Of a DNA stretch of 55,722 bases, positions 36,164-46,506 are shown one piece after another. The number at the start of each line of letters is the position of its first letter. Position 1 is the first letter of the stretch. The stretch spans positions 1 to 55,722 of the forward strand of contig JANYHF010000022.1 of NCBI GenBank assembly GCA_025359185.1, written 5' to 3'. Both the position numbers and the translations under genes were made by a program. The notes under the pieces were generated by a model. That model saw only the letters and a program-made list of their open reading frames with translations. It had not been told where the DNA came from and made no database searches. The DNA comes from Hyphomicrobiaceae bacterium. GTDB taxonomy: Bacteria; Pseudomonadota; Alphaproteobacteria; Rhizobiales; Hyphomicrobiaceae.

Positions 36164-37466
36164 CCTTGTAGTGGGTCAGCGCCGTAATCCCGAACACCGC
36201 GATCAGCAGCATGAACCAGACCGGATCGGTGCGGTGGTAAAACAGCGATTCGAGGCAGGCGAAGTTGATGCAGAACAGCCAGATCTGCACGAAATAGAGC
36301 AGCAAGGCGGGCGACGCCCCGTTGTTCCTCGCACGGTTGATGTCCCGCAATGGCTGCACGATCAACCACAAAATGGTCAGGATCAACCCAGGCACACCCG
36401 TAGTCAGCGCCACATCGAGATAGGCATTATGCGCATGATCCGCGAGCGTGACGATATCCGCGTCGATAGCCTCGGCCGCCTCCTTGTCGCCCTTGCCGCC
36501 AAACATTGTCGCCGAGGTCTGCCAAAAGGCCGAAAACCCGAAGCCGAACACTGGCCGTTCGCGCACCTTTGTAAGCGCGAAGTCCCAGATGTCGGTGCGC
36601 CCTGTAAACGAAGCATCAGGTAAAAACATCTTGTTGATGTTGCCGACCTCGGGCCAGGCCACTGAGCCGATCGTGGCGAGGTTGATGAGCAGTACCGGCA
36701 CAATCGCGATCACCGCCCGCAGGACGGTGCTGCGCGTCTTCACAACCACCACCGAAAGCAGCAGCGTCGGCACCAGCATGGCCAGCGCCGTCTTGCCCGC
36801 CGCCAGAAACATGAAGACCAGCGACAGCACAATCACCGCGATGCCCAGCCAGCGTTCTCCGGCGCGGATGGTCAGAATGCCGGTGAAAATGAACATGACC
36901 ATTATCGAGGCAGCGATGTTCTTGTGCGAATAGATGCCCCGCCAGTCGCCCGCAAGGTTGGGTTCGGGGAAATCGGTCGCCTGATGGATGGCCAGATGCG
37001 GGATAAGGAGGCCGCCCGCAAAACACAGCGCCAGGATGACCAGCGCAATTGCCGACAACAGTCTTGCGAACTGGCGCAGGTTCAGCGGCAGGATCGTCAC
37101 GGCGATGGCCATCCCCATGACGATGATGGTGAGGGTCAACCGCCGCAGCGACAGACCCGGATCCGACGACGTGATCACGGAAACAATCAGCCAGCCAAGC
37201 AGCGGCAAGGCGAATGACTGGAGGCCCGCGCGAAACGCCTCGGGCCGGATGCTGAAGGCGATGGCGATAGCTCCGCCGCCAATGAGAAGATAGGCAAAGA
37301 GGTTGAGAAGGCTGGCGGCCTTGTCTGCTTCCAGCAGCGCATCGGGCGTGAGATTGGGGAACGGATCAACGCCGATCCAGCTCAACAGAAACATCACCAC
37401 GAAGGCGACGAGCCGCAGATCGCGCAAGTTGAGATTAGGTTGGGTTGCGGTCGCAGCAACGGTCAT
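36153..37466 (-). CDS. O-antigen ligase/polymerase (Wzy or WaaL type) membrane protein
   Basis: 437 residues with about 11-12 hydrophobic spans and one large periplasmic loop containing HAHNAYLDVALTTGVPG, the Wzy_C signature, and a TGRTDIWDFAL segment typical of ligase/polymerase loops. It likely polymerises lipid-linked repeats or ligates the finished glycan in the periplasm. Its start lies 3 bases after the GH5 stop, indicating one transcript with GH5 and Wzz. Confidence 0.87.
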   Translation of the reverse strand: MTVAATATQPNLNLRDLRLVAFVVMFLLSWIGVDPFPNLTPDALLEADKAASLLNLFAYLLIGGGAIAIAFSIRPEAFRAGLQSFALPLLGWLIVSVITSSDPGLSLRRLTLTIIVMGMAIAVTILPLNLRQFARLLSAIALVILALCFAGGLLIPHLAIHQATDFPEPNLAGDWRGIYSHKNIAASIMVMFIFTGILTIRAGERWLGIAVIVLSLVFMFLAAGKTALAMLVPTLLLSVVVVKTRSTVLRAVIAIVPVLLINLATIGSVAWPEVGNINKMFLPDASFTGRTDIWDFALTKVRERPVFGFGFSAFWQTSATMFGGKGDKEAAEAIDADIVTLADHAHNAYLDVALTTGVPGLILTILWLIVQPLRDINRARNNGASPALLLYFVQIWLFCINFACLESLFYHRTDPVWFMLLIAVFGITALTHYKVRA

Positions 37467-37469
37467 CGG

Positions 37470-38522
37470 TCAGTTGCTCCCGGCGGCCATGAGACGCGCC
37501 TTCACGAAGGCGCCGAACACCGTTGGCGTGCCATCCTGTTGCAGCATCTGCGGTGCCGCACCCGGACTGTAGCACCACGCCGTATCGTGCAAGCCGTAGT
37601 GATCGAGCACCTGTTTGACGAAGGGCGATGCAAAGTTGCCGGCCGTACCCTTGAGGCCGCCCTCGCACTCGGTGCAAAAGCCCCACTCCGTGACAACCAC
37701 CGGCTTCACCTTCGGCAGCCCGTCGAGGCTGACATGCCAGCGGTCCGGCTTATTGCGATCTTCGTTGGGGTAGCAATGCCAGGCGTAGGCCGTGCGCGGA
37801 TCGTCGATCAGATTGTTGCGCACGCCATGCAGGTCGTGGGCAAAGCGGGCGCCAGACGCCAGCAGGATGGCGTCGCTGTGCGGGCGGATGGCGGCGATCA
37901 ATTGCAGATAGAGTTCCTTCAGCCGGGGCCAGTCCTGGCCATGGCTGACATTGGTCATGCTGTCGATGAACGGCTCGTTCCAAAGCTCGAAAATGATACC
38001 GGGATCATTGCCAAACCGTTTGGCCATAGCGGACCAGAAATCGATGGCGAGCTCGGGCGGCGACTCATAGCTGTCCATCAGCATACCCCACTCAGGGAGC
38101 GGGTGCTCAAATGTCGCCCCTGGAAAGCCAATGGAATGCCAGTCGAGGATCACCCACAACCCGCGCGCCCGCGCCGCCGTGATGTCGCGCGTCAGCCCCG
38201 TGAGGCAGTTCTCAGGTTCATGCTTCCAATTGCCCGGATGCAGGCTGATACGCACACAATTGGCTTTCCACTCGTCGGCTATGACGCGGAAATCGTCGAT
38301 GGGCCGGCCGTAGCGCACATACAGCGGATCGCCGACGGCAACGCCGCGCAACCGCACGGACGTTCCGCCCACGCGCAATTGGTTGCCCACAATCTCCAAG
38401 CGCTGTGAGGAGAGCGACGTGGCTGCGGCTGGGCCTGGAAATCCAAATGCACCTGCCGCCATAGCGCCACCGGCAAATTGCAACGCCGCACGGCGCGAAA
38501 CTTGTCCTGGTTTTGTGGGCAC
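37470..38522 (-). CDS. Tat-exported glycoside hydrolase family 5 (cellulase-like)
   Basis: 350 residues with an N-terminal twin-arginine signal (SRRAALQFAGGAMAAGAFG). The GH5 acid/base Glu lies in ELWNEPF (about 183) and the nucleophile in VVTEWGFC (about 279); HYG/CYSP regions match the fold. It would cut beta-glucan or the locus's own polysaccharide in the periplasm, so it may trim, edit or release the exported glycan. It is placed between the chain-length protein and the polymerase. Confidence 0.88.
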   Translation of the reverse strand: MPTKPGQVSRRAALQFAGGAMAAGAFGFPGPAAATSLSSQRLEIVGNQLRVGGTSVRLRGVAVGDPLYVRYGRPIDDFRVIADEWKANCVRISLHPGNWKHEPENCLTGLTRDITAARARGLWVILDWHSIGFPGATFEHPLPEWGMLMDSYESPPELAIDFWSAMAKRFGNDPGIIFELWNEPFIDSMTNVSHGQDWPRLKELYLQLIAAIRPHSDAILLASGARFAHDLHGVRNNLIDDPRTAYAWHCYPNEDRNKPDRWHVSLDGLPKVKPVVVTEWGFCTECEGGLKGTAGNFASPFVKQVLDHYGLHDTAWCYSPGAAPQMLQQDGTPTVFGAFVKARLMAAGSN

Positions 38523-38555
38523 GGTTGAACTCCCTCCGCGATTTCAACTCCCTAC

Positions 38556-38653
38556 TTCGTCATGGCCGGGCTTGACCCGGCCATCCGGGGGGTTCAGTAC
38601 CGAGACTGTACGTTGTAATCCTGGATTGCCGGGTCAAGCCCGGCCATGACGAA
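38556..38653. repeat. Perfect 26-bp inverted repeat element
   Basis: Arms 38556-38581 and 38628-38653 are exact inverse copies (ttcgtcatggccgggcttga...), separated by 46 bases. The unit of about 98 bp fills the gap between the Wzz and GH5 genes. The arm looks like a palindromic intergenic repeat I associate with Bradyrhizobium-like alphaproteobacteria. It probably forms a strong RNA hairpin within the operon. Confidence 0.75.
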
Positions 38654-38686
38654 ATGGGTAGAATTAGCGTTAGCCGACGGCAAACG

Positions 38687-40126
38687 TTACGCTGCCGCCG
38701 GATGCCGCAGCATACCAGCCAGGATCAGCGCCAGCCAGAGCAGGCCAAAGCCGCCGGCAAAGCCGATTGGCAGCAGCACTTTGCGGCTGGGTGGCGAGAT
38801 GCGGTCGCGGTCGGCGATGGCGGGCGAAATCACGCGCACATTGGCGGTGTTGATGGTTTCCTGGCCCTTGGCCTCGCGCAGCCGCGTGATCGCCGCCTGA
38901 TAGATCGAGCGGTTGGCTTCCAATTCGCGTTCCAGTTCGCGCAGGCCGATTTGTGCCGTGTTGGTTGTCACCAGCAGCTTGCGTAAGTCGGTCAGCATTG
39001 TGGCAAGCGCAGTCTCGGCGGCCTTGTCGCGCTCGTACTCCCGTTGCACAGACGTCGCAATCAGCGACATTTCCTGTTTCATCTGGCCCCGCACGGTCCT
39101 TTCCTGGGCCGTGATGGCGCGCAGGGACGGATGGCTCGGCAGCAAGTCGGTGGCAAGCTGCTGGCGCTGGGCAGAGATCGTGCTGAGCTGCGCCTTCAGA
39201 TTGCGCAAGGTTGCGGAGGCGACCACTTCGGGACTGCTCTCGGGCGTGGCCAGCGAGGAGCGCAATTCGTCAAAGCGGGTCTTGGCGCGCGAGGTTTCGG
39301 CCCGCGCCTGGGTCAGCTGATTGTTGACTTCGCTGAGCTGCTGCTCATTGACCAGAACGCCGCCGGTGCCGATCAGGTTGTTCTCGGTCTTGTAGCGCGC
39401 GACTTTGGCCTCGCTATCGCTGACATTTTTCTGCAGGGTTTGCACTTGCGCTTCGATGCTGGCGCCGGCCGCTGTCGCTGCCTTGGTGCGGGCATCAGCG
39501 AGATCGGCGAGATAGCCGTCGATAATGGCCTGCGTAATGCTGGCTGCCTTGGCGCGAGTCTCCGCCCCCACCGTAATTTCGGCAATGAATGTGCGCTCCG
39601 GCCGCCGCACAAAGGTCTGGCGCGAGAGCTGCTGCAAGGCGGTTTCGACAGGATCGGCGACTTGTGTCTCGGCCGCAGCAAACTTCGCTTGCACATCCGC
39701 CAGCCACACCGTGATCTGCGCCAAAGGCCCGCGCGGTGTGCCGTTGAATTCGGGATCTTCGGTGAGTTTCAGCTTCTCAACCACGCGGCGCAAAACATTG
39801 TCGGAACCAAGCACCCGCACTTGGCTTTCAACGAGCGCCGTGCCGGTATCCGATTGCGACATCGTCGGCGTCACCTCGTTGTCGAGCACGCGCAGGTCGC
39901 GCGGGTCCACCAGCAGTTCGGCGTGGGCGTTGTAGCGGGGCGTCAACAGGGTCGAGAGCGCCAGAACCAGCGGAATACCCAGCAGACCCGCCAGGGCGAG
40001 CAGCCAAAAGCGGCGGCGCAGGATGTGAAGCACACCACCAGCTAAGGCTGCGCCAGGGCTCGGCTTGGGCGTCACCATGCGGCGCTCGGCCAAGGGCGCG
40101 TCATCAGCGTTAAGATCATCCAGCAT
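38687..40126 (-). CDS. Polysaccharide chain-length/export protein, Wzz/GumC type (no kinase domain)
   Basis: 479 residues. An N-terminal Wzz domain with an inner-membrane span (LLALAGLLGIPLVLALSTLL) is followed by a long periplasmic coiled-coil (about residues 150-380, GNV-type heptads and many QL/EL repeats) and a C-terminal span (LLPIGFAGGFGLLWLALILAG). The cytoplasmic tyrosine-kinase domain seen in ExoP/Wzc is missing. The start at 40126 has GGAGG upstream and is preferred over 40171. It sets chain length for the Wzx/Wzy pathway. Confidence 0.87.
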   Translation of the reverse strand: MLDDLNADDAPLAERRMVTPKPSPGAALAGGVLHILRRRFWLLALAGLLGIPLVLALSTLLTPRYNAHAELLVDPRDLRVLDNEVTPTMSQSDTGTALVESQVRVLGSDNVLRRVVEKLKLTEDPEFNGTPRGPLAQITVWLADVQAKFAAAETQVADPVETALQQLSRQTFVRRPERTFIAEITVGAETRAKAASITQAIIDGYLADLADARTKAATAAGASIEAQVQTLQKNVSDSEAKVARYKTENNLIGTGGVLVNEQQLSEVNNQLTQARAETSRAKTRFDELRSSLATPESSPEVVASATLRNLKAQLSTISAQRQQLATDLLPSHPSLRAITAQERTVRGQMKQEMSLIATSVQREYERDKAAETALATMLTDLRKLLVTTNTAQIGLRELERELEANRSIYQAAITRLREAKGQETINTANVRVISPAIADRDRISPPSRKVLLPIGFAGGFGLLWLALILAGMLRHPAAA

Positions 40127-40315
40127 GGTGGTCTTGCCTCCAGGCCAGCCGGGCACGCCAATCGAACTCATTTTGCACTCGGGTCATTGCGGCAATGCCT
40201 GCCAGGGGAGATGCCGCGCACGCTTTTCAATGCGCACACAACTGATGCTTTCGCACGGAACAAGATGACTGTTAAGCGCAAAGCCCCGGCACTGCTAACC
40301 CGTTAGAGTTTAGGC

Positions 40316-41446
40316 TTAATGCGGTGCAAGACCGGCGATGATGCGCTCCAGTTCGATGGCGGCGGCCTCGCCGGTGAACTGCCAGGCCCGCGCCCGGAGG
40401 CGTGCCCTGTCAGGGTGTTTGCCAAGCTCCTCGATGAGCGCATCGGCCATGGCCGAAGGATTGCCCACGGCAACCAATCGCCCATAGAGGCCGTGGCCAA
40501 GAATTTCGCGAGGGCCAAACGGGCAATCGGTGGAGACGACCGGTGTACCGCAGGCCAGCGCCTCGACGATGGCGTTGCCAAAGCCCTCGAAGCGAGAGCT
40601 GCACACGGCAAGTTCCGCGCGTTTGAGCCAGAAGAAAGGATCGGTTTGGAAGCCAGTCAGGGTGAGAGAGTGGGCCACGCCAAGCGCGGCGGCCATCTGT
40701 TCAATGTCACCACGCAGCGGTCCATCGCCCACCAGGACCAGCCGCGCCGGGCGTTTGGCCAGGAACCGGGCAAAGGCTTCGATCAGCGTCAGTTGGTCCT
40801 TTTCGACCGACAGCCGCCCGAGACAGACGATCAAGTCCGGCTCCCGGCCCGCCGCCATATCGGTGCCGAGCAGCCGCGCCTGGCTCGCCTCATCGAGCAC
40901 GGCGTTGGCGCGCATCACGTCGATGCGTTCTGGAGGCACGGCGAAATTGGCGATCAGGTCGGCCCGCGCGCCATCGGTCAGCGTCAGGACGCGGTCGCAA
41001 TGGCGATAAGCGTGGCCGAGCACGCGGTAGGCAAGCCGGTTCTGAACATAGGGGTCGGAGGCCCTGGCGATGGATGGAGCCGCGACCTCGCGCAGCAGCA
41101 GTTTTGGGCATCTTGTGCGCGGCAAAGTCGCGTGGGCAAGCGCGGCAACGGCGTTCTGCGCCGCTTCGGAGCTGAGCACAACCGCGTCCGGGCCAAGACG
41201 TGCAAATGCCTGCCGGAATGCGGGTATGGCCATCTTCAGGCTGCCTGCAGGCAATGCCACCAACTCAACCGCGCGGTCCACCAACTCGCGCAGCGGCCCT
41301 TCGGGTTGCAGTGTCGGGATCGAGACCCGCCAGCCGCGCTTGGCCATCGCGTTGGCCAGCAGGATGGCATCACGCTGCGCCCCGCCGCCCTCCATGGCCC
41401 GGACAAGAATGGCGATCTGGCGCGCGTCAGACGTGGGTTGTGTCAC
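40316..41446 (-). CDS. Glycosyltransferase (GT4-like)
   Basis: 376 residues of the GT-B fold. MEGGGAQRDAILLANAMAKRGWRV near the start is the acceptor-side motif of GT4 enzymes. The donor half shows LIVCLGRLSVEKDQLTLIEAF, RLVLVGDGPL, LTLTGFQTDPFFWLKRAEL and FEGFGNAIVEALACGTPVV. It adds a sugar to the lipid-linked repeat. It is divergent from the flippase gene across 146 bp. The 189-bp gap to the Wzz gene (40127-40315) holds nothing else I can support. Confidence 0.9.
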   Translation of the reverse strand: MTQPTSDARQIAILVRAMEGGGAQRDAILLANAMAKRGWRVSIPTLQPEGPLRELVDRAVELVALPAGSLKMAIPAFRQAFARLGPDAVVLSSEAAQNAVAALAHATLPRTRCPKLLLREVAAPSIARASDPYVQNRLAYRVLGHAYRHCDRVLTLTDGARADLIANFAVPPERIDVMRANAVLDEASQARLLGTDMAAGREPDLIVCLGRLSVEKDQLTLIEAFARFLAKRPARLVLVGDGPLRGDIEQMAAALGVAHSLTLTGFQTDPFFWLKRAELAVCSSRFEGFGNAIVEALACGTPVVSTDCPFGPREILGHGLYGRLVAVGNPSAMADALIEELGKHPDRARLRARAWQFTGEAAAIELERIIAGLAPH

Positions 41447-41592
41447 AAAGATGAATCGTTTGGTTGAACGGCTGCGTTAGATTAACACTGCACGGTCTAT
41501 CCTGTAGTCTGCGCCATGCGAACAGGTTAACCCGGTGGCACGCCTCCCGTACCCGGGTGCCCTTCGCGTTCCTTGGCTCCGAAACCGTCCCA

Positions 41593-43068
41593 ATGATCGA
41601 GCGTCACGTCGTCTTCTATGTCGGTTCGAAGGTCGTTGCTGCTGTCTTGAACCTAGCCTCCGTGGCGCTGTTCACGCGGCTGGCTGGCCCGGCTGGCTAT
41701 GGCGAATACCTGATCGCGTTTTCCTGGGCCTATATCGTCTATGGCTGGTCCACCCAGTGGCTTCAATTGGCGTTTTTTGCCCATTATTCACAGGACGCGG
41801 CGGCGCGCCATGTGCCAACGCTTTATGTGATGCTGGCCGGGTTGCTCGCACTTTTAGCGATTATGGCCGCAATTGCTGCCGTGACGGGCATCGTCGCGTG
41901 GAGCATGGCCGTCAAGGTCGTCAGCCTGGTGCTTGGCCTCTCGGTCTATGATGCGGCCACCCAGATCGGCAAAGCCAAGCTCAGCGCCGGGCGGGTCAGC
42001 CTGACGATTGCGTTGCGTGGTGTGCTGGTGCTGCTGGCGGGCGCGTTTGCGCTCAGCGGCTTCAAGACGGCGTTAGCGCTCACGCTGGCGGTCGGCGCGG
42101 CGCATGTGCTGGCCGTGTTGCCACTGCTGCCGGTGCTGCTGCCGGATGCCGGGCAGGCCTGGTCGAAGATGACGGCCACGCGCTACACCCATTACGGCTG
42201 GCCGCTGATGGCGTCATTCGGTACCGCCTCGCTCGGTCAGAACATCGACCGTTTGCTACTTGCTCACCAGGGCGGCACGGCGCTGGTCGGTCCTTATGGC
42301 GCCATCGGTGATCTCATCCGGCAAAGCATGGTGTTTATTTCGGAAGCCATCGCCATAGCCTATGTGCCTATGGCCAAGGACGCTGCCGGGCGGGGCGATA
42401 AGGTGGCCGCGCGAGGCTTTCTGACGCTGGCCTTCCGCGCCTTTGCCGCCGTCAGCCTGTTCGGCGGCGTGTTCCTCATCAGCTTTGCTGAGCGGCTGGT
42501 GGCGATCATCCTTGGTCCAGATTTCAGTGCTATCACAGGGCCGCTTATTCCGTGGCTGGCGCTGGGCGCTGGGCTCGCCATTTTCCGCGCCTACTATCTT
42601 GGACAAGTCATCTACTTCACGGGCCGATCCGGACTCGAATTGATGGCATCGGTCGCTACGGTGGCAGTGACCACCGGCCTCGCCTTCGTGCTGATCCCGG
42701 TCCAAGGCGCGGTTGGAGCTGCGATCTCGCTGGCGGCCGGGCAAGCTGCGGCTTGTACGGTGTTCCTGGCGGGGGCCTATGGCGAGACAGTAATGCCGAT
42801 GCCCTGGCGCGATTTCGCTGGCATCGGCGCGTGGGCGGCGGCGGGCTATGCGGGCACCCTCGCCGTAAGCCGCATGGCTGGCGAGACGCCTGTCAGCGTC
42901 GTGTTGGAACTACTTTGTATTGGCCTGACGCTGTTCGGTGCCGCGCGCGTCTACAACATCATGAATTTCAACGATATTCTGGCCGAACTCACCAGCCTCG
43001 CCGGCAATGTCGGCGTTGCGGAACCGGGCGAAGCGCCGCCCGCGCCGCCAAGCAACGACGCCAGCTGA
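41593..43068 (+). CDS. Polysaccharide flippase, Wzx-like (MATE/MVF superfamily)
   Basis: 491 residues with about 12-14 hydrophobic spans, opening with ERHVVFYVGSKVVAAVLNLASVALFTRLAGPAGYGEY, the typical PST-type start. It would flip undecaprenyl-linked repeat units to the periplasm for the polymerase at 36153-37466. The start ATGATCGAGCG at 41593 is chosen; the upstream in-frame codons (from 41464) are not family-like. It ends directly against the stop of the convergent iminopeptidase gene. Confidence 0.87.
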   Translation: MIERHVVFYVGSKVVAAVLNLASVALFTRLAGPAGYGEYLIAFSWAYIVYGWSTQWLQLAFFAHYSQDAAARHVPTLYVMLAGLLALLAIMAAIAAVTGIVAWSMAVKVVSLVLGLSVYDAATQIGKAKLSAGRVSLTIALRGVLVLLAGAFALSGFKTALALTLAVGAAHVLAVLPLLPVLLPDAGQAWSKMTATRYTHYGWPLMASFGTASLGQNIDRLLLAHQGGTALVGPYGAIGDLIRQSMVFISEAIAIAYVPMAKDAAGRGDKVAARGFLTLAFRAFAAVSLFGGVFLISFAERLVAIILGPDFSAITGPLIPWLALGAGLAIFRAYYLGQVIYFTGRSGLELMASVATVAVTTGLAFVLIPVQGAVGAAISLAAGQAAACTVFLAGAYGETVMPMPWRDFAGIGAWAAAGYAGTLAVSRMAGETPVSVVLELLCIGLTLFGAARVYNIMNFNDILAELTSLAGNVGVAEPGEAPPAPPSNDAS

Positions 43069-44061
<993 letters not shown>

Positions 44062-44139
44062 TTAACCGGCAGTTTAGGCGACCTCAATGGCTTGCGCCAA
44101 TGGCCGAGCGCCGCATGGGTCCGAAATACTACCAGCGCC

Positions 44140-45993
44140 TTACGCCTCCGCCCGCTTGGGGATGCGCCCTATGCGAAACTCCCGGTCGTGCACCGTCTCG
44201 CCGCCTGGCATCCGGATGTCGCGCGCCAGTTCGACCATGCGGTGTTCCGGCACCGGGGTCGCCAGACTGACAGCGAGCGCGATAGCGATACTTAGAGGCA
44301 CAGCCAAAACGGAAGCAACGGCGCCCGACACGCCGAACAATAGCGGCATCGAGCCGTTCAGCGACAAGATGATTTGCGTCAGCGCCGCAATGCTGCCAGT
44401 TAACAGCGCCGCCAGCCCCCCCCACTGGTTAATACGCTTCCACCACACCGACATGACCAGAAGGGCGAATACAGACGATCCAAACAGCGCCATCGCCCAG
44501 GTGAACAGCGTCAGCGGATCGGCCTTGACGCGCAGCGACAGCCACGCAGACAGTGCGATCGCGGCTGCCGCCATTGCCCGGCCCGTATGCACGCGAAATC
44601 CTTCAATGTCGCCAGCCTTGGTCCAGGCCAGCACCCCATCTTCGCTCCACATGCCACCAAGCGACATCGCCTCAGCTGAAATCGCGGCCAGTGCCGCCGC
44701 AACCGCACCTGCCAGCACTATGTCGATCAGCGGCCGTGGTAGGCCAAGCGCCATCGGTAGCAGCAGATTGATGCTATCGCGCGTGAAATGCACCGAAGCT
44801 ACCGGGGCCGTCGCGGCCTCCTGGTCGAAGACGGCGAGCTGCAATTGGCCGAGCAGATCGAGCCACGGTGGGATTGCAGTCTGGCCGTAGGACGGCAGGG
44901 CGTGCATCACGGCAAGGCGCGTGAAGAAGGCTGCCGCTGGCAGGGTCAATGCCACCGCACCAGCAAGACACATCAGCCAGACCGACATGCGCCGCGTTGA
45001 AGCCACGCTGGGTGACACGCCCGCGCGGGCAAACAGCGCGGGCATCGAGGCGACCCCCAGCGCAATCGTCAGCGTCAGCAACGCAAAGCTGGCCCGGTCA
45101 TTGGCAACGAAGGCTTGCATGAAGGGCTTGACGAGGGCGGCAGGGGCCGCGCCCGGCAACGTCATCACCATGACGGCGGCGCGATGCGTGTCCATGCCAG
45201 CTAGGGCCTCCAGCCGGATCGTTTCGGATGCGGCGAGGCTGTAAGAGATCTGCGGTAGCGGCAGATTGATCATCAGTAAGGCGCCCAACATTGGCAGCGC
45301 CAGCATCACCAGCAGAGCAATGAGCCCGCCAGCCGCGCCGCCCCACACGGCCCCGCGCATTCCGCTGAGCACGACGGCAAATGTACTGACGGCAGCCAGC
45401 GCCATCACCACCACCGATGGTTCGCGATGCAGAACGTGGCCGATCAGGAACGACGCGATCTTGAACTCGCCGATCATTAGTAGCAGGCATGGCAATGTCA
45501 GCACCATGGCAGCTGCTAGGCGCAGGGTGCGGCTCTCGAACCGGCGGCCGATATAGCCAGCGACCGTAAACGCTCCGTCTTTGCGGGCGAACGGCGCGAT
45601 CAGCACGGCATGAAGCAAGAGGCCAAGGATGATGCCGGTCGAGAACGGGAGCGCATCGAAGCCGAGGAAGAAGAACGCGCCGGGCAAGGCGACGAAGCCG
45701 GTGCAGCCGAGAATGCCGGCCAATGTCGAGGCGGCCCCGAGCGCCGGCGGGCAAAGCCGGTCACAAGCGTGCCAGCCAGCAGTTGTGTTGGAAAAACAGA
45801 CGGCACCGATGATTGCAAAAAGTGCGGCGGGAAATGCCACCATAATCCAAGTGAGTTGAGTGCTGTTGGTGCCGAGCTGATCGAAAATGAGCAGCAGCAG
45901 CACCAGCGCCACAAAACTGCTCGCGAGCACGGCGAAATAGGCGCCTGGCGCGGCAGGCACCGGCACCGGGCGTGAGACTGCAGTCATTGTCAT
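44140..45993 (-). CDS. Sodium/solute symporter family protein (SSS)
   Basis: 617 residues with about 14 hydrophobic spans in the LeuT-fold sodium:solute symporter family, of the type paired with a small DUF4212 subunit. The C-terminus is hydrophilic. The substrate (acetate, propionate or another carboxylate are common in the family) is not readable. The gene follows its small partner by 18 bases on the same strand and forms one unit with it. Confidence 0.82.
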   Translation of the reverse strand: MTMTAVSRPVPVPAAPGAYFAVLASSFVALVLLLLIFDQLGTNSTQLTWIMVAFPAALFAIIGAVCFSNTTAGWHACDRLCPPALGAASTLAGILGCTGFVALPGAFFFLGFDALPFSTGIILGLLLHAVLIAPFARKDGAFTVAGYIGRRFESRTLRLAAAMVLTLPCLLLMIGEFKIASFLIGHVLHREPSVVVMALAAVSTFAVVLSGMRGAVWGGAAGGLIALLVMLALPMLGALLMINLPLPQISYSLAASETIRLEALAGMDTHRAAVMVMTLPGAAPAALVKPFMQAFVANDRASFALLTLTIALGVASMPALFARAGVSPSVASTRRMSVWLMCLAGAVALTLPAAAFFTRLAVMHALPSYGQTAIPPWLDLLGQLQLAVFDQEAATAPVASVHFTRDSINLLLPMALGLPRPLIDIVLAGAVAAALAAISAEAMSLGGMWSEDGVLAWTKAGDIEGFRVHTGRAMAAAAIALSAWLSLRVKADPLTLFTWAMALFGSSVFALLVMSVWWKRINQWGGLAALLTGSIAALTQIILSLNGSMPLLFGVSGAVASVLAVPLSIAIALAVSLATPVPEHRMVELARDIRMPGGETVHDREFRIGRIPKRAEA

Positions 45994-46011
45994 GGCATTC
46001 TGTCCGCCGCA

Positions 46012-46272
46012 TCAACCATTGTCATTGGTACCATGCCAGCGGTCGATCTGCTCCTGGGTGACGGCAAACCTTGCAGCTGCCGCTATTGCCAGGATCACGA
46101 CGCCATGCACTGCCAGCAAAAATGCGGCGGGCAGGCCAAGCACCATCACTCCATCCAGCCTCGTGGCCCAGAACGGCAACCCGATCAGCAGAATGCAGGG
46201 CAGCAGCAGTGAACTCACCATCAGCATCTTGGTCTGGCGCCAATAGGGCTTGCGTTGTGTGGCTTCGGTCAT
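46012..46272 (-). CDS. Small membrane subunit of the SSS symporter (DUF4212-like)
   Basis: 86 residues with two hydrophobic spans. It starts MTEATQRKPYWRQTKML, which matches the YWR... opening of small DUF4212 subunits found before SSS transporters. Position and pairing support the call more than sequence alone. Confidence 0.75.
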   Translation of the reverse strand: MTEATQRKPYWRQTKMLMVSSLLLPCILLIGLPFWATRLDGVMVLGLPAAFLLAVHGVVILAIAAAARFAVTQEQIDRWHGTNDNG

Positions 46273-46506
46273 GGCTGGTCCCCCTTCACCTCGACACTGC
46301 GCGCATCGCCCCCGGCAGTGCTACCCTGGGTTCCCCGTAAAGCTTGTCAATTCCAAGGCGTTGCGGGCGTACTTGACTTGTTCTAGACTGCGCCTACGAC
46401 TCATCTGCCATCGGAGCAAGGCGCCACGTCAAGGTGTCAGGATCGAATTAGGCGATGGGCGTGGCTTAGACGCCGCGAAACCTCAGCAAGGCTACGGGGA
46501 ACAACT

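Noticed and set aside
46373-46400. Sigma70-like promoter TTGACT-16-TACGAC upstream of mscL
   Set aside because: The -10 is weak and alphaproteobacterial promoters are poorly defined by this pattern; not enough to annotate.
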